From: Ascaphus truei | Lineage: Eukaryota > Chordata > Amphibia > Anura > Ascaphidae | DNA: 64,000 bases | Assembly (NCBI GenBank): GCA_036426205.1 | Contig: CM071570.1 | Coordinates: 48,410,629-48,474,628, forward strand | Direction: 5' to 3' | In this document: positions 1-9,404 of the stretch, in pieces | How the letters are laid out: the number at the start of each line of letters is the position of its first letter | How positions within the stretch are numbered: the first letter of the stretch is position 1 | Made by a program: the position numbers and the translations under genes | Notes under the pieces: model-generated | Database searches by the model: none | What the model was told of the DNA's origin: nothing | What the model saw: the letters and a program-made list of their open reading frames with translations, nothing else

Positions 1-269
1 TGACATGGGACATTTAAGCCGCCATTATGTTCCCCACACACAGACCAGCAGGAGCTGCTGTACTTGCTCCGTAGGGTGTGCCGAGTCTCAGGAAGCAGGG
101 GATCCCTGGAGCTGAAATTAAACACAGTTCAGCTACGGGGACCCCTTGATTTAATCCTTTTTTTTCTTAAAGAAAAAATAAGGAAAGCAGGATTGCCACT
201 TTAATCATTCTAGATGTTTGATCAACATAAATCATACCATATGGATATAAATGCATAAACTACCCAGGG
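1..269. other. Unassigned intronic DNA
   Basis: No reading frame, splice-flanked exon or terminal inverted repeat is visible. The stretch lies in the presumed second intron of the CCDC88-family gene on the minus strand. Confidence 0.4.
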
Positions 270-525
270 AGAAGGAATGAGTCAGCGAGTAAAGACACTG
301 ACTGTAAACAATGATATGGAGTGTGAATCAGGGGAACCTGGTTCAATTCCCGGTGTGAGCAAGTCACTTTATCTCCCGGTGCCTCAGGCACCAAATTCAG
401 ATTGTCAACTCATCTGGGCAGGACTGTGTCTGTAAAAATTACCATGTGCTGCATACCGCACACTAAACTGTAATTGTGAGTACCATTAGGAGAAAAGCGC
501 TATATTAAAGTTATTATTATTAACT
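270..525 (+). repeat. tRNA-derived SINE with LINE-type tail
   Basis: Seen: a pol III-like B box, GGTTCAATTCC, at 340-350, a weaker A-box-like stretch around 278-295, and a 3' end containing GCGCTATATTAAAG followed by a TTATTATTATT tail at about 511-521. The order tRNA-like head, unrelated body, LINE-like tail is the standard layout of tRNA-derived SINEs that borrow an L2/CR1-type 3' end for retrotransposition. The head no longer folds as a clean tRNA, so this is not a tRNA gene. Boundaries are approximate. Confidence 0.65.
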
Positions 526-734
526 ACTATCACAAGTATAGAACACATTACATTCAATAATCTTCCCACTAAAAGGGTGATGCAATGTTATGTATGGTGA
601 TGGAATCTTTATTGCATCCAGATAACTGCAGAAACTGAAATACAATGTCTTTGTCATGAGACTACTTTCTGAAAAGTGTGGTTGCCGAGGGCATTAAACG
701 AAGAGACGGGAAAAAGAATGAATGGGTTCGAAAC

Positions 735-1015
735 CAAACAAAATAAGTCAATGACATCGTCACAAGGGTGAAGAAATTAAAATGGCAGTGGGCCAGACCT
801 GTTACAAGAAGAAATTACCATTGTTGGGTAAAGAAGGTACTCAACTGGATTTCAAGGGAAATTAAATGACTAGGACGATAACGAAAGGGAAAATAGGAGG
901 ATGAAATCAGAAGAGCAATGTGGAGAAGAGATGCTTTCAACTGCAGTACCTGGAAGATCATTGGGGATGCCTTCATCCATAAATGATCGAGAAGGGCTGG
1001 AGAATGAACACATGA
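735..1015 (+). mobile_element. RTE-type LINE fragment (C-terminal ORF2, decayed)
   Basis: Translation of the plus strand gives a patchwork resembling the C-terminal tail of RTE/BovB-like reverse transcriptases: a segment like KWQWAGPVTRRN, then KVLNWISREIK, then DEIRRAMWRRDAF, then TWKIIGDAFIHK. This order (W-x-GH, RW, W-x-PR, DDIRR, W...A, WK..GEAF) is familiar from RTE ends. Stops interrupt the frame, so it is a dead fragment. The assignment is by recalled motif order only. Confidence 0.5.
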
Positions 1016-1029
1016 ACACACACACACTT

Positions 1030-3192
1030 CATAATAGTTGAAGTCTTCATTTAAAGTTTTTTTTTTTTTTAATTTTACTATAACCCCAGCATAGTTTGAT
1101 TTATTGGGTTATTTGGGGGTAACCACAGGAAAGGTTTGCAAGCAGATCAATATTATATAAAGTACTACTTGCCAATTGTCCACATACACCGAGATAAACT
1201 GTAGAGTAACCAATACTGCTCTGGGCCTTGGAAACCCCCAGGAACCTCCAGTAATTGCCTAGATAAGCAGGTTGTACCATTCTTCTCTCCCATAGAACAA
1301 ACCAACAATACACAGATTCCAGACAGGACAGAAGCAGCGTTACCTTAAATGTGACAAGCAAGTGGCATGTCCATTGTGATCAATGTTTGTACTATAAACT
1401 TTGACACGCCTGTTAGTTTGAAACCATCAGTCTCAGAGGAGCTTAAAACACAAAGTAGCAAATTGTATGTTGCTCTTCTCACATTTAGGAATTCAGACAA
1501 GCAACGATAATTGTGTTTCTCACAAAGGCTGGGATTCACTAGATTCAGATACGGGGTAAGCCTATTGGAGTTTAGTGAATCTTCCCCTTAGTGCACACAG
1601 GGTATGCATTCAATTTTTTAAAGCGCATAAAGTCTCCGCTAAAGAGAGTTTACAATCTAATGTTGGTGCATAAATCTCAAGAGAAAGTGACTTTCGTCAA
1701 TGTCCAATGCTGACAATGGGATGGGATTCAGACACCTCATCACTTATTCTCTAATAAATGAGATTACATATCACAGCGGTTCTGTATGTTATCACATAAC
1801 TGACCTTAATTATACATTTTACTAACTGAACATGCACATTGTCTAATTATTAGGGGAACAGAACAAGTAAATAACTGTCAGATTACGGCTATATATTCAC
1901 AATTCAAATACGGACAGCAGAATAGTTGTACAAAACAGAAACCAAGCAAGCTAACATATTACATAACACACCTGGAGATTTTTAGACCTAAAAAAGGTAA
2001 AAAAAAAAAAACAATCTAATGTTTAGGTCGTTGGTTCTGGCATGTGCATTAGCAAACCTGCTCTGCTCCAAATGTATATGTAATCCAGATTATAGTGTTA
2101 TCCCCAGGTTGGCCCTGTTGCCACATGTGCATAATAAACTAACAGCAAACACAGGGCACCATGAAAAGGTGTGTCTCACTTAGATGCAGCCAGTACTGCC
2201 TCATGCCTGCTGTATACCAAAAGCAAAGAGGTAGCAAAACGCCTGCATACAATATACTGTGTACATGACCATAGAAAGTTTCAGAACACAGAATCCCTGA
2301 AAGGATGTCACTGAAAAGCAACCTAACGCCAGAGTGCTCCAGTGTATAAAAACACAATATACTCACAATCTTGCATGTTTGCTTCAGGGCTCACTATTAT
2401 TCTTGCCCTCTTTCACAGCAGCATAACCTGATTACATTTCAGAGCATTTTATTTAATTCATGTATGGCATACAGTGTTTAAGGAGTGTGAACAGACCAGC
2501 ATGTACATATATCATGTTTCATCTTTCATTGTAAGGCCAGATACCACAAAACACTTTGAAGTGTCAGCCCTGAGGGTTCAGCCATACATTGGTCAGCATT
2601 CCTCTACAGACTCTTCCTGCACTGACAGAGCTAATCACACATGGGTCTGCAAAACCAATGCTAATCATGGTGTATGTATAGCACTTTATCTAAATTATGA
2701 GGGGGGGAAATAATATTCTTTTAAACTTTTAAAGAAATAATAATGGCTAGTTACACGATTACAAAGCACAAGTCAGAAAAATGAAATAATTATCCAAATC
2801 TTTCAATACAACCAGACAACCCCAAAAGAGACTAGCAATAGCACTGTTGTCTCCTTCAATGCAAAATATCACATCTGTTGGTTAAACTCACATATTTCTA
2901 CTACAGCCAGAGGCAACACAGGCCAACATGTCCTTCCAATTGTGAGAGAAGAATTAGAGTGCTGTAACCCTAGGAAAAGGAAATCTCACCCCATTCCGAC
3001 AGAAGCTGTTCACATTTGCAGCTAAACATCAGGCTCTCTAATAAATAATAAGTATTAATATGAATCTGAAAGCAGGCTATGTTACACTCTGTTACAGACA
3101 GATATATATAAAAACGATTCTTTATGATGCTCTAGGAAGGTTTAAAACAGCAAAAAGACAGCCAGGATCCATAGAGTTGCAACACCAGAAAC
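1030..3192. other. Intron-like sequence without recognisable genes
   Basis: AT-rich DNA with oligo-T and oligo-A runs (about 1057-1071 and 1998-2012). A short imperfect inverted pair, GGGATTCACTAGATTC near 1529 and TTTAGTGAATC near 1572, looks like the end of a small inverted-repeat element. No exon with flanking splice sites was found for the CCDC88-family gene here, so its exon 3 is presumably left of the window. Confidence 0.4.
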
Positions 3193-3200
3193 CCCTAGAG
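3193..3200. repeat. Left target-site duplication of the hAT element
   Basis: CCCTAGAG, identical to 4245-4252 on the other side of the element. Confidence 0.88.
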
Positions 3201-3706
3201 CCAGGGTGGGCAACCCTGTCGCCATTCGCCACTTGTGGCGAATTGGCACTGAAACTGTGGCGAACAGGGCCGCCGGGACTTCTTGTGCGCCCCCGCCCCC
3301 TTCTCCTCCCCTGGTAGGGAAGGAGCGCGCTCCAGCGGTGTGACGCACTCCCCTCCCTCACCCCCGCGCTCCCCTCCGAGCCGGCTCCAGCTGAAGGTGA
3401 CGTGCTGCTGCGCTTCCCCCCCCCCCCGTCCCTCCACCACAGCCTCCATCGCCTCTGTGCCGCGATCTGGTAGGAATGGGGGAGGGGGACCGATGATGAT
3501 GAGGGGGACTGCTGAAAGGGGCTGGGGGGAGGACAACAGTGCTGGGGGAAGGACAAGGGGTGCTGGGAGAGGACAAGGGTGCTGGGGGAGATGAGGGGGG
3601 ATTAAATGAGATGATGATGATTGGGGTGAGGAGATGATGATGATGGTAGTGGTGGTGGCGTGAGCAGGATGATGGGGGGTGAGAGGATGAGGGAGTTTGC
3701 GGTCTG

Positions 3707-3969
3707 AGGGCCGTTCTATAGTGCGTGCGCTTGCTGCGCCGTGCGCGCGCACGGCAGTTATAGTTGGCTGAGGTTAGTCAGCCTTTCTATAATGGTGCCG
3801 CACGTGCGCACGGCAGTGAGCGTGTAACCCGCCGCCGGGGGAAGATGAGGAAAAGAAAGATTTCGCGCTGCTACCGCCGCTGAAATGTGTGTGTGTGTGT
3901 GTATGTACGCATGTACAATGTTAATAAATAATCTATTAAAGAATTAATTTATTTATTTCAAACGTATTT

Positions 3970-4031
<62 letters not shown>

Positions 4032-4120
4032 CTCACTCGCTCACAGCATACACACAAAAAGCATGTGTCACGTGCACGCGCGTTCGCACAGGCACGCGCG
4101 CACACACTATAGAACGGGCC
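3707..4120. mobile_element. Inverted-repeat element nested inside the hAT element
   Basis: GGGCCGTTCTATAGTG near 3708 is mirrored by CACTATAGAACGGGCC ending at 4120. These 16-bp ends match at nearly every base. The interior has GC-rich CGCACG/CGTGCG blocks and the (AC)n microsatellite. The GGCC-starting end resembles the other Harbinger-like copies in this window, but the flanks (TGA on the left, TGG on the right) do not form a clean duplication. Confidence 0.55.
3972..4027. repeat. (AC)n microsatellite
   Basis: About 28 uninterrupted AC units inside the nested element. Confidence 0.95.
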
Positions 4121-4244
4121 TGGGAATTTATAAACTTGTTTTCACATGCGCAACATAATACCTCCATTTTTACCTGGTGTGGCTATTTTCACTTCTAATT
4201 CGCCACACCTGTGGCTACATTGAAAAGTAGGTTGCCCACCCCTG

Positions 4245-4252
4245 CCCTAGAG
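4245..4252. repeat. Right target-site duplication of the hAT element
   Basis: CCCTAGAG, directly after the inverted terminus and identical to 3193-3200. Confidence 0.88.
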
Positions 4253-4894
4253 CTTTCCACTTGTGGCTGATTCTGATGACATGGGTGTCCTGGATGTAGA
4301 GTACTCCCTTATCTTTTCACTGCAGCCTATCTTGCTCAGCACATGGTCTGATTCTTTCATAGATACAGATTTTTGCTCAAGTCTTGCATTGTTTTTCCTC
4401 ACAGGAAACAATGAGAAATAGCAGCATTTTGAAGAACTGGGATACAACCTTGCTAAATCCAGATACACAACTAAACTGCAAAGACATATGGGTTTGTCAC
4501 ATGGAAAGAGGAGCTACACCAGAGGGCTTATTTAACCCATGACTGGTCCTCAGCCACACCACATGGATGTCACAGCATTACAGGCACTGTCAGATCTGAA
4601 TGAGCCATGGATTCACACACTTCAAGAGTCTGCAACATCTCAGTTTGATTAAGCTGTCTCTAACACAAGGCTCATCCAGTCCCAATTTATACATTTCTCA
4701 TCCCAATACAATCTGCAGGAAACTCTACAGATCAAATCAACTCTCTACAGAGAATGAGATCTGCTAATCCAGGACTGGTTGACCCCGTCCCTGGTAGCCA
4801 GCCAGCCAGATGGTCAGTCGAAGTAAACTTGAGATGTAAGAGGAAGCTGGCAGTAACACACACACAAAAAAAAAGCATCTGATTTTTCACTTAC
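4253..4894. other. Intron 2 sequence next to exon 2
   Basis: No coding similarity was recognised. A 73-residue minus-strand frame (4247-4468) lacks splice context and any family resemblance, so I do not call it a gene. Confidence 0.4.
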
Positions 4895-4995
4895 ATCTGA
4901 AACATGACCTCATTCAGGAATACACCATCCACTAAAGCCAGATATTCGTCAAGATGGGTTCCATTTCCTCTGGCCAAGGTTTCAAAAGTGTTGAT
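4895..4995 (-). CDS. CCDC88-family (girdin/Daple/Gipie) exon 2
   Basis: This 101-nt minus-strand exon has a CTTCTCTCCAG acceptor before 4995 and a GTAAGTG donor after 4895. It encodes 33 residues plus two bases of a split codon. It starts INTFETLARGNGTHLDEYLA and ends LVDGVFLNEVMFQ, with the split AT most likely making the Ile expected next. Known: the N-terminal HOOK-type domain of girdin has the same layout (TFGPLAAGNGTNLDEY, then LVDGVFLNQVMLQI). HOOK domains of this family bind microtubules and dynein-linked partners. It reads in phase from exon 1 across a 116-nt intron. It looks closest to CCDC88A, but a non-mammalian CCDC88B or another paralogue is possible, so no symbol is assigned. 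Confidence 0.87.
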
Positions 4996-5111
4996 CTGGA
5001 GAGAAGAGAAGCAATGTTACTGTATAAGGATCTCACCAGTCGGTAGGTTGCATGGTCCTGACATTATCATGGATCTGTAGAGGAGAGAAAAAAAAAAGCA
5101 GACATGCTTAC
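4996..5111 (-). other. Intron 1 of the CCDC88-family gene
   Basis: A 116-nt GT-AG intron between two exons that read in frame. Girdin-family first introns are often much longer, so its shortness is notable. Confidence 0.8.
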
Positions 5112-5174
5112 CCAGATCACCAGAGGGCTGGACATGAAATTCTCCAGGAGTGGAGCAAAAATCTCGTTCTCCAT
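5112..5174 (-). CDS. CCDC88-family exon 1 with start codon
   Basis: A 63-nt minus-strand exon opens with ATG at 5174 (context AAAATGG, A at -3) and ends TGG before a GTAAGC donor at 5111. Its 21 codons begin MENEIFAPLLENFMSS and end PLVIW. This is nearly the known girdin start (MENEIF, PLLE, FM, SPLV, W). Exon 1 ends in phase 0, so Trp21 runs directly into Ile of exon 2 where girdin has Val-Lys. Girdin-family proteins are large coiled-coil scaffolds linking cytoskeleton, G proteins and signalling. Only the first 54 codons are visible here and the rest must lie left of position 1. Nothing suggests a retrocopy, because the introns are present. Confidence 0.88.
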
Positions 5175-6288
5175 TTTTAAAAAAATAAAACAAAAACCTT
5201 TTTTTCCTGACTTTAATAATAATAATAAAAGGGTCTTATTCCTAATGTAATCGATGTATCTGCTGTCCGGGAACTGGTAAAGCCATTTGGAAATGAGGGG
5301 GGGGGGGGGCTAATCCAAAAAAAAATGGGAAAGCCTTCAGGGTTCAAGTCCGAGACCCCTTAATAAATGAGATACATTGTTATGACAATGCGCCCTGGTT
5401 CCCTGTCTCTCCTGCCTCTGCAGAGGTGGTGGGTTTAGGGGCTGTATGTTGCACAAGGAGGAGGCATCATCTGGAGACTCGGAAGGGGGAGGAATGAAGA
5501 AGAGGGGGCCAGGGGGAGCTTACTGAGAGAGGAGGGAGAGAGAGAGAGGAAATCCAGGCTAGCTCACTCTGCAGACTCACTAGTAGGCAGCAGCTCATCC
5601 ACCCCAAGGAAATAGCATTGAAGGCATCGCCCCTCCTCTTGCACATGAACTAACTGTCTGATCAGCCCTGACACTAGTGACAAGAGGATTGCCGTGTGCG
5701 CTCAGTGACAGAGCCCCACAGCCCAATGCAGCAGCAGTCCCAGGAATAAGACAAAGGAAGGAGCGGTTTTTTGGTAGTGCATGAATTTTATTGCAAGTGC
5801 TGCCTCCCTCTTTCATGTCCTGCAGCTTTGTGGCGCACATTTAGCTGTCCCGTGAGGTATCAAAGCGTTTCCCCCTCATGGGGAGCAAGCATGTTATCCC
5901 CCCGGGGAGTGTCATTCCGCCACATAAACCCCCCTCCCCATCTTTATTCTACAGGATTTACCGCAGTGAACAGATCCCTCCGCCAGCACCACCCCTCTCC
6001 TCCCTCTATAAAAGGCATTGTGCACTTTTACTACAGTGGGGGGCGGCAATAATTAAGGTTGGGAGGGGTTGTGACGAATTGAGCAAGTTGTGCACAGGTT
6101 TAAGGAATACACAGTTCGAAGGTTAAACAGAAATTAATTCATGCGCCTTACTACAGTGTAGTAATTTCCTCAAAGCCAGAGCAAATGCCCCCTCCTCTCT
6201 CACAGGACCATGTGTAGCAAAGGGAGGGGGAGAGTTCACCGCCTGCACACAGAACTGCTTGCAATGAGCATGAAAGGCTTTCTGTACC
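5175..6288 (-). promoter_or_regulatory. 5' flank and probable promoter of the CCDC88-family gene
   Basis: This sequence lies immediately upstream of the ATG. It contains a purine tract with GAGAGAGA at about 5521-5551, a G10 run at 5299-5308, and TAATAATAATAATAAA near 5216-5228. No TATA box at a convincing spacing and no CpG island is visible, so the transcription start cannot be placed. A short unseen 5' untranslated exon is possible. Confidence 0.4.
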
Positions 6289-6659
6289 CCTCCCCCAGGA
6301 GAGGATCCAACTCCCCACCTCAGCCCTGCTCTGAGGCAGAATACTCTCCCAGCCACACTACCATATCACCTACTAACTAACTAACTAACTAACTAACTAA
6401 CCAACCCCTTCTCTGCATTCACTGTGTCTCTCCGCCTCCCCCAGGAGAGGATCCAACTCCCCACCTCAGCCCTGCTCTGATGCAGAATACTCTCCTATCC
6501 ACACTACCATATCATCTACTAACTAACTAACTAACTAACTAACTAACCCCTTCTCTGCATTCACTGTGTCCCTCCACCTCCCCCAGGAGGGGATCCAACT
6601 CCCCACCTCAGCCCTGCTCTGAGGCAGAATACTCTCCTATCCACACTACCATATCATCT

Positions 6660-6697
<38 letters not shown>

Positions 6698-6726
6698 CCC
6701 TTCTCTGCATTCACTGTGTCCCTCCG
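6289..6726 (-). repeat. Three tandem copies of a ~145-bp tRNA-like/SINE unit with (CTAA)n
   Basis: The unit starts CCTCCCCCAGGAG at 6289, 6435 and 6577, giving periods of 146 and 142 bp. Each copy holds a block running GGATCCAACTCCCCACCT through CAGAATACTCTCC to CACACTACCATATCA, then a variable (CTAA)n run, then CCCCTTCTCTGCATTCACTG. Read on the minus strand the block has TGGCTGGGAGAG (A-box-like) and AGTTGGATCC (B-box-like) about 40 bases apart, as in tRNA-derived SINE heads. The differing CTAA copy number causes the length variation. Confidence 0.7.
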
Positions 6727-8684
6727 CCTCCCCTCTCCCCTCAAAGCATCAATCACCTCCAAAAGGCTTCAGTTTAATGGATTTAATGATGGTATATTGA
6801 CCCCTGAGCAAATTCAGCACTTTGAAAAAGAATAATGATTTTTTTTTCTTAGTGTTACAAACCACAATTTTCCTAATCTTGAGCTTTTGAGGTCACCACG
6901 GTAACCATTGGACTGCACTAGGCCCAGGGGAGAGCACCATTTTAACTTCCCAGGCACTTAATATTTTTGAACACGTCACCAGAATGGAGCATAAGATTTA
7001 AAAATAAATAAAAACGGTGCTGGAAAGGTCAAGAAGAAGAGTAAACAAATAAATGGCGATCAGCGTGAACTGCGGCTTTAATCCACTTCCCACAGCCCTA
7101 TAAACCCTTTCATAATACCTCTCGTAGCCCATGCTATTGAACCCATCTGTTCAATTAACCCCTTCTTTACCAAGTCTTTCATTAGCTTATTATTATTGTG
7201 CCACAGAGCATGTACTCTGTGCTGTACAAAATGAAATACACATTGATTAACACAAAACAATGTAAAGCAGGGGAGTCAGACAGGGCAAGTATTTTGAATG
7301 CACACATTATACACATTTGCTGATAAAGGGGGCATCAGAGGGGTTAATGGAGACTTCATATTTATAGCTGCTGTGCTGACTCCCTGCTGCCAGAACCGGA
7401 TGCTCTTTAACCACACAAATTCAGTGACACATTGACATATATTTGGGCCAAGATCCACAAAAGGGTGCTAAGCTTTAAGCATGCCATTACTCTCATTCAC
7501 CATCCTTTATTTTTTAAGTACTGTAAATGCAGGCCTCCATTTAATGGGACAGCACCATACTTTACAGTCAGTTTGAGAACAACTACAATTAAATACAATT
7601 ATTTTGTTGCACAAGACACTGACAGAAAAAGCCAGCGTTCTAATAATAAATGGTTGCATTAAATGAACAAAGGTTATACATATTCAGTTTACAGATATTT
7701 CAGGGACAGTCAGAGAGATGATTATGGGCAAAGTAACAGTCACAGACAGGATTAAAAGGATGATGTTAGAAGAGACCCTGCCCCAAGGAGCTTGCAATCT
7801 ATAGGCAGGGTAAGTAGACATTGGGTACAGGGGATGAGAGGGTTGGTGAGTTTCCGAAGCAATACAGCAGCTGTAACATTACCAAACACCAGCAAACGGT
7901 GGACACCCTGTAGCTGCGCTTTGGTTGTCACAAAAGGCTATCTATCGCCTTTGGGGCAATGCAGATGTAGACTGAAGGGGTTCTGCATTCATATACACAA
8001 AGACATTGATGTGTCTAGTCACACATAGACACCATGATAAATATAATGATGTATACAGATTTGCACATTTATCCAAGGTACGCACAGACCCACACATTAC
8101 ATTACTGTATACACTGCTGAAATTGTAAGCCTAGGGCAACAGAAAGCATTTTGGAAAGTGAGAAGGAATCCCTTCCAGAAGAGCTCTCTTTATTTCCCGT
8201 CTCCTCGACCTCAATTAACAACCTGTCCTCTTCTTCCCACCTTCGCTACTAAGAGCCTCTTTTCACACCTGTATTTCCCAAGTTCTGTATTAAGTCATCA
8301 CTACTGCAGAATAGCAAGGCAAGCGGGGGATGTGCGGACAGATCAGGACACCATCTCAGGAAATATCATTATGCCAATGTGCACCAGGAATGTGGGAAGA
8401 AGGGATGTCCTGAAAGTGTCTGAGGTGCAAGGTTCCTTGAAGAAGCATGGAGTGCATAGGGTATAAACACTATTAAATATGCAATCAATGGTCAAACAAA
8501 GAAGACAAAAGTTATAAAAATACTAAAAAACGTATAAGTGAACCTTCTCCAAAGTGCTAAAGTAAAAAAAACAGTAATGCCAGCAAAGAACTTAAAGCAC
8601 ATATTCTCAAACACGCCTGTAATATCCGTAACGCCAACAAAGCACGGGCTAGAAAATTAAATAGTGTCGCGAGGCATTTTCACT
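6727..8684. other. Mixed old repeats
   Basis: The stretch at 7735-7830 (CCAAGGAGCTTGCAATCTA) matches the style of 56595-56625 (CCGAGGAGCTTACAGTCTAA), so both are copies of one old interspersed repeat. TTATTATTATTGTG near 7190 probably belongs to it. TTGGGCCAAGATCCACAAAA at 7443 resembles TTGGGCCAAGATTTACTAAA at 16376, the end of another family. No gene is seen. Confidence 0.5.
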
Positions 8685-8687
8685 TAA

Positions 8688-9013
8688 GGGCTCGCTCAGA
8701 CAGAAGGCGTCCATCGCAAATTTGGGTTGTGCGGTGGGAGTTTTCAAACTGAAAACTCCACCGGCAGCAAAGTACAGCGTTGTCGCTGCGAAATTTTGCC
8801 ACCACAACCCAAATTGAAATTTGGGGCTACAGTCGCGTGACGCAAGCTGCTTCAGCCAAACCAGCTCCGTGACGCGCTCATTAAACGCCCCCACCACGCC
8901 CCCAAACGCCACGTTCTGGCTCCTGCAGTTTGAGCAGATCGCTGGGCTGCAGGAGCGAGCGGCAGGGGCGCGAACGCTAGCAAGTAGGCGTAGCGCCCTG
9001 TCTGAGCTCAGCC
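8688..9013. mobile_element. Harbinger-like non-autonomous element, first of two abutting copies
   Basis: The left end GGGCTCGCTCAGACAG (8688) is mirrored by CTGTCTGAGCTCAGCC ending at 9013. It is flanked by TAA (8685-8687) and TGA (9014-9016). The interior includes AACCAGCTCCGTGACG and CGCTGGGCTGCAGGAGCG, both shared with the copy at 43300-43476. PIF/Harbinger elements duplicate a 3-bp TWA target, and the flanks here fit loosely. A 270-residue minus-strand frame over this element and the next has no protein-family features and is rejected as a gene. Confidence 0.65.
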
Positions 9014-9016
9014 TGA

Positions 9017-9401
9017 GGCTGCGGTCCCAGTAATGTCTGTGACACGTGCGCCCGGCGGGGGGTGGGGGGCGGCGCATGTCACAGCGCAAACCGCGATCTG
9101 CGGTCTGTGAGGAGAGGAGAATCTTGCGACGGGAGCGGGCGTGGTCGGGGATTTGCGGGGGCGTGGCCATTACATCACGCGGCTGGTTCGCCCTCATTGG
9201 GTGAACCGCCGGTGGGGGCGTGGCCACGCCTCCGTCGCTAGGAGTAAACTCAATTTCATTGAGTTGTGAAAAACCCAGCCGCACGGCGCGGCTGCACCTT
9301 CTGCGTGACGGTGCGTAGTGGGCCCAACCCCATTGAGGGGCAGTGCTTACACACACAGTGCAAGCAGCGCCGTGCGCACAGGGTGTACTGGGACCGCAGC
9401 C
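9017..9401. mobile_element. Harbinger-like non-autonomous element, second abutting copy
   Basis: Perfect 16-bp inverted ends: GGCTGCGGTCCCAGTA at 9017-9032 and TACTGGGACCGCAGCC at 9386-9401. It is flanked by TGA (9014-9016) and TAA (9402-9404). The interior carries GCGGCTGGTTCGCCCTCATT and GGGGGCGTGGCC, the signature core of this family. Only the shared TGA separates it from the previous element. Confidence 0.75.
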
Positions 9402-9404
9402 TAA

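Larger units (their letters stand above)
3201..4244. mobile_element. Non-autonomous hAT element with 8-bp target duplication
   Basis: The ends are inverted: CCAGGGTGGGCAAC at 3201 and GTTGCCCACCCCTG ending at 4244. The same 8 bases, CCCTAGAG, flank both sides (3193-3200 and 4245-4252). An 8-bp duplication with CAGGG..GCAAC-type ends is diagnostic of the hAT superfamily. Subterminal CGCCAC/GTGGCG motifs recur near both ends. The interior is GC-rich, has no transposase frame, and carries an (AC)n tract at about 3972-4027. Overlapping proline- or glycine-rich reading frames are compositional artefacts. It lies in the presumed intron 2 of the CCDC88-family gene. Confidence 0.88.

Noticed and set aside
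270..350. Functional tRNA gene
   Set aside because: Only the B box is good; the acceptor and anticodon arms do not form, and a SINE body and tail follow.
3122..3752. Several 100-185-residue frames on both strands
   Set aside because: All lie in the GC-rich interior of a hAT element with clear target duplication.
6364..6697. Telomere-like CTAA arrays
   Set aside because: The unit is CTAA, not CCCTAA, and it is embedded in a longer tandem unit.
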